Made by a program: the position numbers and the translations under genes | Part shown: positions 1 to 6,641 of the stretch, piece after piece | How the letters are laid out: each line of letters opens with the position of its first letter | How positions within the stretch are numbered: the stretch's first letter is position 1 | NCBI GenBank assembly: GCA_027307295.1 | Contig: DAHUXF010000164.1 | Span: 1 to 6,641 of the forward strand | DNA: 6,641 nucleotides | Reading direction: 5' to 3' | Source: Acidobacteriaceae bacterium | GTDB taxonomy: Bacteria; Acidobacteriota; Terriglobia; Terriglobales; Acidobacteriaceae | Notes under the pieces: model-generated | Database searches by the model: none | What the model was told of the DNA's origin: nothing | Seen by the model: the letters and a program-made list of their open reading frames with translations, nothing else

Positions 1-1001
1 GTGCTTGTGTTGTTCGCCGCGTCAAACTGGGTTTGTAGTGAGGCGTTAAATGCGGCCGGAAAAACAACTTCATTCGATCCGCTAACCTGCGGGCCGACAA
101 ACTGTTCGGGATTTTCCAATGCCACGCCTAAAGCCCAGTTATCGTTTGCGTGATATACGACGCGGAACTGCGGCGACCTGCCCCAGGTGAGTCCAGCCTG
201 GTAATTGAAATCCATGTCTACTGTATTAAACACATCCTGGGAATACGGCGACAACCCAACCCGGTTCGGTGTCATCCAGCTCCAAGCCTGGCCCCCAAGG
301 ATTTCCCATTTATCACGCTTAACATCCACAAAATAGTGCCGCAGGCGCATGGTATGACCGTTGGTAGTGACAAAAACGTTGCCAGCGTCATTTCCCAGGA
401 AGTCCATCTCAAAGAAGCCGGTCACATCGTTGCCGTTGAATTTGTCGTTAATTTTCATGTTCACGCGCGAGTTCTGCGCGGTGAAACGTGTCTCAGTCAG
501 ATGCCCCTGGACCTGATTGCTAAATGGGATGGCGAAGAAGTTGGTTCCTAAAGATCCAACATTCGTTGAACGAAACAGTGCTGTGAAGTCCAGGAAGCCA
601 CCCGGCGTGAAATCCGCATTCCCAATACGGAATGACAGCGGCGATTCTTTGGGGCGCTCTTGTTCTTGGGCCATATCGGCCACTGTGCGTACAGCCGGAT
701 TTGCATTCGGCACCGCCAGTGTGGCGTTGACCATGCGCCCTGATTGCGCTTCTCTGTTATCGGTCGCGGCGGCAGCCTGCGGGCCCAATTGCTTCCTGAG
801 TTTCTCGATTTCCTGTTGTTGTTGCGAAAGTTGCTTTTGCTGCTCTGCCATGGCTTTCTTTTGTTCTGCCATCGCCTCGCGTAGCTGCTTCACTTCATCA
901 CCAATATTTCCCGAGCCAGCGGCCGCACCATCATTATTCGATTGAGCCATGCCCAAACTGGTTATCAGCATCAAAAGCCATAGAGTCTTCAACAATTTCA
1001 C
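1..1001 (-). CDS. Porin-like outer-membrane beta-barrel protein (DcaP-type), C-terminus cut off
   Basis: Probable outer-membrane channel for small solutes; substrate unknown. The visible 333 residues begin with a signal peptide (about 1-20, KLLKTLWLLMLITSLGMAQ), then a short Gly/Ala spacer, a Gln/Lys/Glu-rich coiled coil (about 35-73), an Ala/Pro linker (74-120), and from about 121 a beta-barrel pattern of alternating strands. Barrel landmarks are RIGNADFTPGGFLDFTALFRS (125-145, split by eye), TRFTAQNSRVNMKI (171-184), GFFEMDFLG (195-203), RLRHYFVDVK (219-228) and WEILGGQAWSWMTP (232-245). A coiled coil before the barrel fits DcaP-like trimeric porins; this family name is from memory of the pattern, and another porin family is possible. 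The GTG start is chosen because it gives a clean signal peptide and has AAGGGAG 10 bases upstream. The ATG at 1009-1007 is out of frame and stops after three codons. The gene runs off the left edge, so the barrel end and terminal aromatic residue are not visible. It lies in the same direction as the efflux operon but 394 bases away. Confidence 0.82.
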   Translation of the reverse strand, partial: MKLLKTLWLLMLITSLGMAQSNNDGAAAGSGNIGDEVKQLREAMAEQKKAMAEQQKQLSQQQQEIEKLRKQLGPQAAAATDNREAQSGRMVNATLAVPNANPAVRTVADMAQEQERPKESPLSFRIGNADFTPGGFLDFTALFRSTNVGSLGTNFFAIPFSNQVQGHLTETRFTAQNSRVNMKINDKFNGNDVTGFFEMDFLGNDAGNVFVTTNGHTMRLRHYFVDVKRDKWEILGGQAWSWMTPNRVGLSPYSQDVFNTVDMDFNYQAGLTWGRSPQFRVVYHANDNWALGVALENPEQFVGPQVSGSNEVVFPAAFNASLQTQFDAANNTS

Positions 1002-1011
1002 TGAGGCATTT

Positions 1012-1018
1012 CTCCCTT
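1012..1018 (-). promoter_or_regulatory. Ribosome binding site of the porin gene
   Basis: Read on the minus strand this is AAGGGAG, ending 10 bases before the GTG at 1001. It decides the start: the nearer ATG at 1009-1007 is only two bases from this site, is out of frame with the porin and meets a stop after three codons. Confidence 0.65.
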
Positions 1019-1040
1019 CATCCCAAATCTTTGAATTTTT

Positions 1041-1090
1041 GTTGTGAGTATTCTTAACGAAAAGTACAGTCAGTTGTCAGTATTCTTAAC
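1041..1090. repeat. Tandem 18-bp direct repeat upstream of the porin, candidate operator
   Basis: Two copies, GTTGTGAGTATTCTTAAC at 1041-1058 and GTTGTCAGTATTCTTAAC at 1073-1090, match at 17 of 18 positions. They are 14 bases apart, a period of 32 bp, close to three turns of the helix, so a protein could bind both on one face. They lie about 40-90 bases upstream of the porin GTG, where a promoter or operator would be. On the minus strand, CTGACA (1080-1075) resembles a -35 box, and TTAAGA (1057-1052) follows after 17 bases, but the -10 match is poor. The repeat is seen directly; the regulatory role is inferred. I do not recognise the site as belonging to a known regulator. Confidence 0.6.
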
Positions 1091-1175
1091 TGAATTCGCA
1101 ATCATTGGATAGCCTTATTTACGGCTTGCAGGTTACTACCGTCTTAATCAGTGCTTGCCCCACGGTGCAGAAAAC

Positions 1176-1250
1176 CTTATGGCAGTCGGCATTTATGATT
1201 ACTCGCTGTTCAGAGCCGAATAAGCAATAAACCATATTGACAGCCATAAG
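1176..1250. repeat. Inverted repeat with long spacer in the intergenic region
   Basis: CTTATGGCAGTC at 1176-1187 faces GACAGCCATAAG at 1239-1250; the arms pair at 11 of 12 positions with a 51-base spacer. No T-run follows on either strand. It could be a fold-back in the transcript, a remnant of a small repeat element, or chance. Confidence 0.4.
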
Positions 1251-1272
1251 CAGGTTGCAAGATTTGCGTGAA

Positions 1273-1300
1273 ATGGTTGTTAAAGGAATATTAAAACCAT
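1273..1300. repeat. AT-rich imperfect hairpin downstream of the channel gene
   Basis: ATGGTT at 1273-1278 pairs with AACCAT at 1295-1300, and inside this TTAA at 1280-1283 pairs with TTAA at 1291-1294. One base (G1279) bulges and the loop is 7 bases (1284-1290). This makes a 10-pair stem about 100 bases past the channel stop. It is weak in GC and lacks a following T-run on the minus strand, so it is not a standard terminator. It might mark the 3' end of the efflux transcript after processing. Confidence 0.4.
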
Positions 1301-1395
1301 GTTAATTGCAAGAAGTAGTGCATTGGGGGCTTTAAGAGAACGCAATCATCGCATGGCATGTTCTTGCTCATCGCGTGCGAGTGGCGCCGAAGTCG

Positions 1396-2883
1396 CTATT
1401 GTCCCACTTGGTACGCCAAAGCGGAAATGGCAAATTCATACTGATATTTGGCAGTGACAGTGCTGATTTCCGCTTCTGTCTGTTGCAGTTGGGCCTGACT
1501 CAACTCCACAATTGAGCTAAGCCCCAAGTTGTAGCGGGCCTGGGCCAGATTCAAGGACAGAGTCGCCTGGTCCAGCAGCTTGGCAGCCACATTTTCTCTT
1601 TCAAAAGCGCTGTTCACGTTTAAATACGCCACCCTGACTTCCCGCACAACCGTATCCCGCATGTCGCGCACCCGCTCTGCCGCGGCCTGGGCCCGGTACT
1701 TCGCTTCCGCAGCACGAGCAGTAAATAGAAGGCCGTTGAATACCGGGATGTGAATATTTACGCCTATAGCGCCATAGGCGTTAGTCCCAAGGCGATTACT
1801 GGCAACGGGCGTAACACCTGTCGTTCCCAAAGCAGAGATGTCGGGCAATTGCAGTCTTTCTTCCGCTGTCATTAAATGTTCTGCTGAGCCCTGTTCTAGT
1901 TCAAGTGCTTTAACATCTGGGCGATTGGCGAGCGCCTGTTGAATGACTTCATCCACAGTTCCGGCGAACGGTTGAACGGCTTGAACATCCACGAGCTCAA
2001 ACGACCGCTGATTGGCCAATCCGAGCGCTTCCGCGAGGTTTGCATAGGCCGCGTCGCGATTGCTTTTTGCGTTTACGAGCAGAAGCTGTGCTTGCGCCAG
2101 AGCGACGTTCGCAAAGCTCAGATCCAGCGCCGAACGGAGTTTTGCTTTCTCCAGCGCTTGTACCTGATCGACAAGCACCTGCCGTGAACGCACAGTCTGG
2201 TCAGCAACCGTAACCAAGACATCAGCTGAAAGTGCGTCATAAAAAGACTGGTCCACAATGAAGACGATTTGCTCCCGTGTGGCCAGCGCGTTTTGCTGCT
2301 GGGCCTGGGCGTGGAGACTCGCAGCTGAGTTTAAGTTCCTGGTGCGTCCAAAGTCCGTAATTAGCTGGCTTGCCGTCAGGCCGGAACCGGCACGGTCAAA
2401 AACGCTGGGGTTGTTCAGGGCGCCGGCTGTAATTCTATTGCCGTCGCGGTACGTATCCACACCCGTTGCGTTGAAGTTGATGGTGGGGAAGTAGGCAGAC
2501 CGCACTTGCCGCGTCACCTCTTTGGAGGCCAGCGCATTTAACTCTGCAATCGTAATTCGCGGATGGTTCTTGAGGGCCATCTGCTCGGCATCATGCAAGC
2601 TCAGCTTTGGAGCACCGCTCTGTGAGTTCTGGTTCCCCTGCGGTCCGCTCAAGACTAACGTTGATCCAGTTCCGTCTTGCTTGCCGTTCCCGCTGATTGA
2701 TGGATTTGGAACAACATCAATTCCACCTGTGCTCAAAGAGAGGGAACCGATGCAGAAACCAGTTATTGTACAGGTATTCTGCTCTGACACCGGCGATATC
2801 CCCGTCGCATTTTGAGAAATTGCTGCTACATTAAAACTGAGAACACTTGCAAAAACCAGAAACACAGGGCATGACGATTTCAT
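1396..2883 (-). CDS. TolC-family outer-membrane efflux channel
   Basis: Outer-membrane factor that gives the RND pump its exit duct through the periplasm and outer membrane. At 495 residues it is complete and in the family's normal range. A signal peptide covers about 1-22 (PVFLVFASVLSFNVAA). Residues 28-92 form a Gly/Ser/Asn-rich extension with Cys38 and Cys44. The core then shows the two-fold repeat of outer-membrane efflux proteins: first half from LSLHDAEQMALKNHPRI (94-110), with YFPTINFNATG (131-141) and LTASQLITDFGRTRN (169-183), followed by long Ala/Gln-rich helices; second half from VDEVIQQALANRPDVKALE (310-328), with LPDISALGTTG (346-356), IPVFNGLLFTAR (379-390) and ARYNLGLSSIVELSQAQ (449-465). 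Cys5 is too early to be a lipobox cysteine, so a lipid anchor is not supported. The ATG has GAGGAAA seven bases upstream. It is the last gene of the adaptor-pump-channel operon, 33 bases after the pump stop. Exported substrate unknown. Confidence 0.95.
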   Translation of the reverse strand: MKSSCPVFLVFASVLSFNVAAISQNATGISPVSEQNTCTITGFCIGSLSLSTGGIDVVPNPSISGNGKQDGTGSTLVLSGPQGNQNSQSGAPKLSLHDAEQMALKNHPRITIAELNALASKEVTRQVRSAYFPTINFNATGVDTYRDGNRITAGALNNPSVFDRAGSGLTASQLITDFGRTRNLNSAASLHAQAQQQNALATREQIVFIVDQSFYDALSADVLVTVADQTVRSRQVLVDQVQALEKAKLRSALDLSFANVALAQAQLLLVNAKSNRDAAYANLAEALGLANQRSFELVDVQAVQPFAGTVDEVIQQALANRPDVKALELEQGSAEHLMTAEERLQLPDISALGTTGVTPVASNRLGTNAYGAIGVNIHIPVFNGLLFTARAAEAKYRAQAAAERVRDMRDTVVREVRVAYLNVNSAFERENVAAKLLDQATLSLNLAQARYNLGLSSIVELSQAQLQQTEAEISTVTAKYQYEFAISALAYQVGQ

Positions 2884-2890
2884 TGCGCAA

Positions 2891-2897
2891 TTTCCTC
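2891..2897 (-). promoter_or_regulatory. Ribosome binding site of the channel gene
   Basis: GAGGAAA on the minus strand, seven bases before the ATG at 2883. It sits in the 33-base gap after the pump stop. That gap is too short to suggest a separate promoter, so co-transcription with independent initiation of translation is likely. Confidence 0.7.
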
Positions 2898-2916
2898 GGA
2901 CTTACATTTCGTTGAA

Positions 2917-5900
2917 TTAGACAGCCGTATTCTGGACAGGCTCTTCGCGCCGATGAACGAGAAGATATGCCGCCGGCACCAGGAACACCGTCACCACCAC
3001 TGAAACAGTAAGGCCGCCAATAATCGCACGCGCCAGTGGAGCGTATTGTTCACTTCCCGCCTCAAGAGCGAGCGCCATGGGAACCAGTCCCAGTATTGTT
3101 GCCAACGATGTCATCAGAATGGGACGGAGCCGGAGGCGGCAGGCCGTTGCGACGGCTTCCCGGATCGGCTTGCCTTCTTCCCGCAGAACGCGCGTGACAT
3201 CCACGATCAAAATGCTGTTAGAAACGACGATACCGGTCATCATAATGACTCCCATCAGAGACATTACGTTGAGCGTGGTGTGGGTCGAAAGCAAGACAAG
3301 AATGACTCCGGTGATCCCCGGCGGTATGGCTAAGAGAATAATCAATGGATCCACAAATGACGCAAATTGAGCCATCAAAATCAGATAAACCAGGATAATG
3401 GACAAAACCAAGCCAAGCCCAAAACTCTTGAACGACTGACGCATGCCTTCGACCGATCCTCGTACTGCGATTCGAATATTTTCCGGCTTTTGTATGCCGG
3501 AAATAATCTTGTCAACCCGGGTAGCGAGGCTGCCAAGATCTTCTCCCGAGGGTGAAACATAAATATCAATGACCCGTCGCAGTTGGTAGTGATCCACTTC
3601 TGTGGGTGCCTGAATCGATTTGATCTCAGAGACATCTCCAAGCTGAGTGGTGTTATTTCCATTTGCCGACCGGAGCGGTATCTGCTTTAAATCCGCCATG
3701 GAGCGTATCTGGGCGTCAGGATATTGGACTGTAAGCATGTAGTCATTGCCGGTCTTCGGATCCACCCAATAACTGGGGGCGATCATCTGATTCGATGTAA
3801 GTGCCGTAATGACATTGTCAACCACTTCACGAGACGAGAGCCCGAGTCGAGAAGCCATTTCCCGGTTGACGTCCAGGCGTAGGGCAGGATAATCGAGATC
3901 CTGAGGAATGAGTACGTCACTGACCCCTTTTTCTCCACGGATCCGTCGGGCCAATTCTCCTGCAGTTGCATACGTTTCGTGCAGGTTATTGCCTCCCACC
4001 TGAATGTCGATGGGAGCTGGCAGGCCAAGATTGATCACCGCATCCACCAGACCACCCGACTGGAAATATGTTGCCAACTCCGGAAGATCTTCAGCTAACT
4101 TTTCACGAACCCGTCTCATGTATTCGTAGCTTCCAGTTTTGTGCCCTTCCTTAAGGCTGATCTGTACCGTTGCCGTATGCTGACCTGAGTTGCTGGTATA
4201 CATCGACGAGAAGCCTGGGGTGACGCCGATATTGGAAACAATCATGCCCATATCCTGCGGACTTACTACCTCGCGAATCTCGCTTTCGACTCGGCGTACG
4301 TACTGATCGGTGAGTTCGATCCTCGTGCCTGTCGGCGCCTTGAGGTTGATTACAAACTGGCCAGGATCGGTGCGGGGAAAGAACGAAATGCCCAGCAAAG
4401 GATAAAGCGCCAGACTGAAGAGGAAGATTCCAATCACCCCCAGAACGGTGGCGGCGGGCCGCAGTAATGTTTTGCCTACTGCCACGTCATAACGACCAAG
4501 CAGGCTGTTATAACGACGATTAAACCAATGAATGAAATGCCCGAAAGCTGATCGACGAACATCGTGGCCGGTCTCTTCGTCTGCTTCCAGTAGATGAATG
4601 AACTTTGCGCAAAATAATGGCACAACCGTCAGAGCGACCATGTAGGACGCAAACAGGGACAAAACAACAGCGGCAGCCAGGGCGATAAACAGAAACCGGC
4701 TAACACCGTACAAAAAAACCACCGGAAAAAAGACGATTGCCGTGGTGAATGTCGCGGCCAGCACTGGCAGGGCAACTTCGCGTCCACCCTTCTCGGCCGC
4801 CTCCTGCACTGGCACGCCCAGTTCAAGGTGGCGAAAAATGTTCTCCAGGACTACTACGGAGTTATCAATCAGCCGGGACAATGCGAGCGCCAGCCCACCC
4901 AGAACCATTGTGTTGATCGTGCCGCCACCCATATTCAAGACCAGGAAAGTAGCGAGAGCGGAAAGGGGGATCGATAACAGAACGGCCACGGTTGCTCGCA
5001 TGCTACCGAGGAATACAAGGATCATCACTGCCGTCAAGACCAACCCAATCCCGCCTTCGACTCCAAGGTTCTTGATCGCCGTTTTCACATAAATCGACTG
5101 GTCGAAAACTACCTTCGCCACAAGGTTCTTGGGCACATCAGTCAGATCGCTCACGGTATTTTTAATTCCGTCAACAATCGCAATGGTGTTGCTGTCTCCG
5201 CCCTGTTTAAGCACAGGTAGATAAACTGATTTCTGGCCGTCCACGCGAACAACGCTATTCTGAATCTGCTGCGCATCCATCGCGTGACCAACGTCGCCCA
5301 CCATAACCGAAGCGTTGCCAACTGTCTTTAACGGCAACCTGTTGATCTCATCCGTGGTTGGCAGCTGACTGTTCGTATAGATATTGAAGTCTTTTGGGCC
5401 AATGCGAACGTCACCCGCAGGAAGGATCATGTTGGAATTGTTGACGGTTCTAACCACATCCATGAGGCTTAGTTGATGGGCCTGCAGTTTGACGGGGTCT
5501 ACATAGACCTGTATCTGTCGATACTTGCCACCGAAAGGCTGCGGTACAGAAGCGCCCGGCACATTGGCAACCTGATTGCGGACGTTATATTGGCCCAAAT
5601 CGCGCAGCTGCGTTTCACTCAACCCTTCGCCTTTAAGCGTGATCAGGCAAACCGGCAAACTTGAAGCATCGAATTTTAGAACAACGGGAGGAAGCGTGCC
5701 GGGAGGCAATCTTCGCAAGTTCGCCATGGCCAGATTCGAAATAGTACTGACTGCAGAATCTGCATTCGTTCCTGGCTGGAAATAGACCTTGATCAGACTT
5801 ACCCCTGGCAGAGAGCGCGACTCCATGTGATCGATACCGCTGCCCAGGGTGAAGAAACGCTCAAAGCGTCCCGTAATATCGGCTTCAATCTGCTCGGGCG

Positions 5901-6057
5901 GCATTCCCGAGTAGAACGTTGCTACTACGACCACTGGAATATTGATGTTGGGAAATAAGTCAACCGGCATGCGCGCGACCGTTGTTATGCCAACTACCGC
6001 GATGATCAGGCACATCATGACGATAAAAAAGGGATATTTGATGGCAAATCCCGGCAT
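2917..6057 (-). CDS. RND-family efflux pump, inner-membrane permease (AcrB-like)
   Basis: Inner-membrane antiporter that moves substrates from periplasm or inner membrane into the channel, driven by the ion gradient. The 1046 residues match full-length AcrB-type pumps. Visible layout: TM1 (about 8-27), MPVDLFPNINIP (31-42), first periplasmic domain (about 40-330), TM2-TM6 (about 335-480), TM7 (about 525-547), second periplasmic domain (about 550-870), TM8-TM12 (about 879-1035). TM4 reads SRLIDNSVVVLENI, so AcrB Asp407 is kept (Asp398) but Asp408 is Asn399. TM10 reads GIVVSNSILIVD, with Ser946 at AcrB Lys940. TM11 keeps RLRLRPILMTS, including Arg976 and Thr983, matching Arg971 and Thr978. The pattern is of the drug/hydrophobe (HAE-like) branch rather than the heavy-metal branch, but the substrate cannot be read. 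The ATG overlaps the adaptor stop by one base (TAATG), with AGGGGG nine bases upstream, so translation is probably coupled. Confidence 0.96.
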   Translation of the reverse strand: MPGFAIKYPFFIVMMCLIIAVVGITTVARMPVDLFPNINIPVVVVATFYSGMPPEQIEADITGRFERFFTLGSGIDHMESRSLPGVSLIKVYFQPGTNADSAVSTISNLAMANLRRLPPGTLPPVVLKFDASSLPVCLITLKGEGLSETQLRDLGQYNVRNQVANVPGASVPQPFGGKYRQIQVYVDPVKLQAHQLSLMDVVRTVNNSNMILPAGDVRIGPKDFNIYTNSQLPTTDEINRLPLKTVGNASVMVGDVGHAMDAQQIQNSVVRVDGQKSVYLPVLKQGGDSNTIAIVDGIKNTVSDLTDVPKNLVAKVVFDQSIYVKTAIKNLGVEGGIGLVLTAVMILVFLGSMRATVAVLLSIPLSALATFLVLNMGGGTINTMVLGGLALALSRLIDNSVVVLENIFRHLELGVPVQEAAEKGGREVALPVLAATFTTAIVFFPVVFLYGVSRFLFIALAAAVVLSLFASYMVALTVVPLFCAKFIHLLEADEETGHDVRRSAFGHFIHWFNRRYNSLLGRYDVAVGKTLLRPAATVLGVIGIFLFSLALYPLLGISFFPRTDPGQFVINLKAPTGTRIELTDQYVRRVESEIREVVSPQDMGMIVSNIGVTPGFSSMYTSNSGQHTATVQISLKEGHKTGSYEYMRRVREKLAEDLPELATYFQSGGLVDAVINLGLPAPIDIQVGGNNLHETYATAGELARRIRGEKGVSDVLIPQDLDYPALRLDVNREMASRLGLSSREVVDNVITALTSNQMIAPSYWVDPKTGNDYMLTVQYPDAQIRSMADLKQIPLRSANGNNTTQLGDVSEIKSIQAPTEVDHYQLRRVIDIYVSPSGEDLGSLATRVDKIISGIQKPENIRIAVRGSVEGMRQSFKSFGLGLVLSIILVYLILMAQFASFVDPLIILLAIPPGITGVILVLLSTHTTLNVMSLMGVIMMTGIVVSNSILIVDVTRVLREEGKPIREAVATACRLRLRPILMTSLATILGLVPMALALEAGSEQYAPLARAIIGGLTVSVVVTVFLVPAAYLLVHRREEPVQNTAV

Positions 6058-6641
6058 TACTGAGCGCCCCCTGCATTGAAACTGCTGGCTTTCGCATTGA
6101 CAAGTTGCCCTGGCCGGTACGCTGCGAAGTTCCCGACAATAACCCGGTCACCAAGATTCAATCCCGCCAATACTTCGACTCGGTCGGGCTCTTCCAGCCC
6201 CGTGTGGATCTCACGTACTTCCACACGGTCTTGCTGGTTTACTAGAAATACGGTTGTCTTATCGTTCTCGCGATTTAACGCTTGCACTGGGACAGTGAGG
6301 GCATCCTGCCGATTATCCAGCAGAAGAGAAACATCGGCATACATCCCGGGCGAAAGCTTTTTTGTTTGATTTGGAACATCAACCTCAACCTGCATGGTCC
6401 GGGTGGAACGATCAAATGAATCAGTCAAGCGCGCAACTTTACCGCTGAGGCGCTCGCCTGTCGCCTGTACACGGATGTCAGCTTTCGTTCCAATTCCAAC
6501 GTGACTTACTACGGATTCAGGCACCGGCAGTCTCAGGCGAAGAATGTTAATTTGAGCAACTTTAACAACGGGAAGAGAATTGCTGTTAGAGGTGCCCGCC
6601 TGTATCAGCGAACCGGTGTCGGCATAGCGCCAGGTCACGAC
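6057..6641 (-). CDS. RND periplasmic adaptor (membrane fusion protein), N-terminus cut off
   Basis: Periplasmic subunit that bridges the pump and the TolC-type channel. Only the last 194 residues are present; the start, lipid anchor or signal peptide, alpha-hairpin and first half of the lipoyl domain lie beyond the right edge. Using window residue numbers, 1-16 (VVTWRYADTGSLIQAG) is the returning half of the lipoyl domain, about 23-115 is the beta-barrel domain (VPESVVSHVGIGTKADIRV at 40-58, FDRSTRTMQVEVDVPN at 76-91, LSPGMYADV at 96-104), and about 116-183 is the membrane-proximal domain (LTVPVQAL at 115-122, VFLVNQQDRVEVREIHTG at 131-148, LNLGDRVIVGNFAAYRPGQ at 161-179). All are standard for the HlyD/AcrA-like adaptor family. 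The frame is open to the window edge, so the GTG at 6638 is an internal Val, not a start. The stop overlaps the pump ATG by one base. Confidence 0.94.
   Translation of the reverse strand, partial: VVTWRYADTGSLIQAGTSNSNSLPVVKVAQINILRLRLPVPESVVSHVGIGTKADIRVQATGERLSGKVARLTDSFDRSTRTMQVEVDVPNQTKKLSPGMYADVSLLLDNRQDALTVPVQALNRENDKTTVFLVNQQDRVEVREIHTGLEEPDRVEVLAGLNLGDRVIVGNFAAYRPGQLVNAKASSFNAGGAQ
6067..6072 (-). promoter_or_regulatory. Ribosome binding site of the pump gene, inside the adaptor gene
   Basis: AGGGGG on the minus strand, nine bases before the pump ATG at 6057 and within the last codons of the adaptor. Together with the TAATG overlap it indicates translational coupling and a fixed ratio of adaptor to pump. 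Confidence 0.6.

Larger units (their letters stand above)
1091..1395. other. Rest of the gap between channel and porin genes, no supported gene
   Basis: This stretch follows the stop of the TolC-family gene. Frames on both strands give only short reading frames without good start signals or recognisable protein. I found no tRNA-like or other RNA gene pattern. No GC-rich hairpin followed by a T-run was found on the minus strand after the channel stop, so a classical intrinsic terminator is not visible. Two inverted repeats are listed separately. The sequence is more AT-rich than the genes around it, as is usual for intergenic DNA. Confidence 0.6.

Noticed and set aside
150..945. Two overlapping plus-strand reading frames of 133 and 142 codons opposite the porin
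   Set aside because: The minus strand carries a signal peptide, coiled coil and barrel strands in one continuous frame. The plus-strand products are Cys/Ser-rich shadows of it without a recognisable fold.
1001..1009. ATG at 1009-1007 as the porin start or a leader peptide
   Set aside because: It is out of frame with the porin, stops after three codons and is only two bases from the ribosome binding site.
1052..1080. CTGACA with a 17-base spacer to TTAAGA as a sigma-70 promoter for the porin
   Set aside because: The -10 match is poor and the elements fall inside the direct repeat, so a separate promoter call is not supported.
1119..1247. Minus-strand 42-residue reading frame (starts MAVNMVYCLFG, four cysteines) in the intergenic gap
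   Set aside because: No Shine-Dalgarno sequence lies before the ATG, no family is recognised, and the frame is open on the other strand too. Only conservation in related genomes would revive it.
1376..1398. GC-rich GGCGCC and GCGA/TCGC pairings next to the channel stop as a terminator
   Set aside because: The stem is interrupted by mismatches and is not followed by a T-run on the minus strand.
1299..1457. Plus-strand 52-residue reading frame (starts MLIARSSALGAL) preceded by AAAGGA
   Set aside because: It runs antisense into the conserved 3' end of the channel gene, the spacing of 11 is long, its AAAGGA lies in the hairpin loop region, and the product is low-complexity with no recognisable fold.
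3381..5092. Several plus- and minus-strand reading frames of 60-116 codons inside the pump gene
   Set aside because: They lie wholly within the complete, well-conserved pump frame and are out-of-frame shadows with no domain of their own.

Overview
The window carries most of one ordinary tripartite RND efflux operon and, downstream of it, the first part of an outer-membrane porin gene. Every supported gene is on the minus strand, so transcription runs from the right edge to the left. Base composition is moderate, roughly half G+C. The porin type (a coiled coil ahead of a barrel that opens with an ADFTPGGF-like segment) resembles proteins I associate with Acidobacteriota. That assignment is an inference from protein style; there is no rRNA or marker gene here to confirm it.

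Layout in transcription order. (1) 6641-6057: C-terminal 194 residues of a periplasmic adaptor (membrane fusion protein), cut by the right edge. (2) 6057-2917: a complete 1046-residue RND inner-membrane pump whose ATG overlaps the adaptor stop by one base (TAATG). (3) 2883-1396: a complete 495-residue TolC-family outer-membrane channel, 33 bases after the pump. These three parts together make one envelope-spanning, proton-motive-force-driven exporter. Its promoter and any regulator lie beyond the right edge. (4) 1395-1002: a 394-base gap with no convincing gene or terminator, but with a notable 18-bp direct repeat and two inverted repeats. (5) 1001-1: the first 333 residues of a porin-like beta-barrel protein starting at GTG, cut by the left edge.

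The adaptor, pump and channel should work as a unit, with substrate unknown. The porin has its own ribosome binding site and upstream repeat, so it is probably a separate transcription unit, although read-through is possible because no terminator is visible. I see no new multi-gene system. The items most worth a second look are the 18-bp repeat in front of the porin, the altered proton-relay residues of the pump (Asn and Ser where AcrB has Asp408 and Lys940), and the Gly/Ser-rich, two-cysteine N-terminal extension of the channel.
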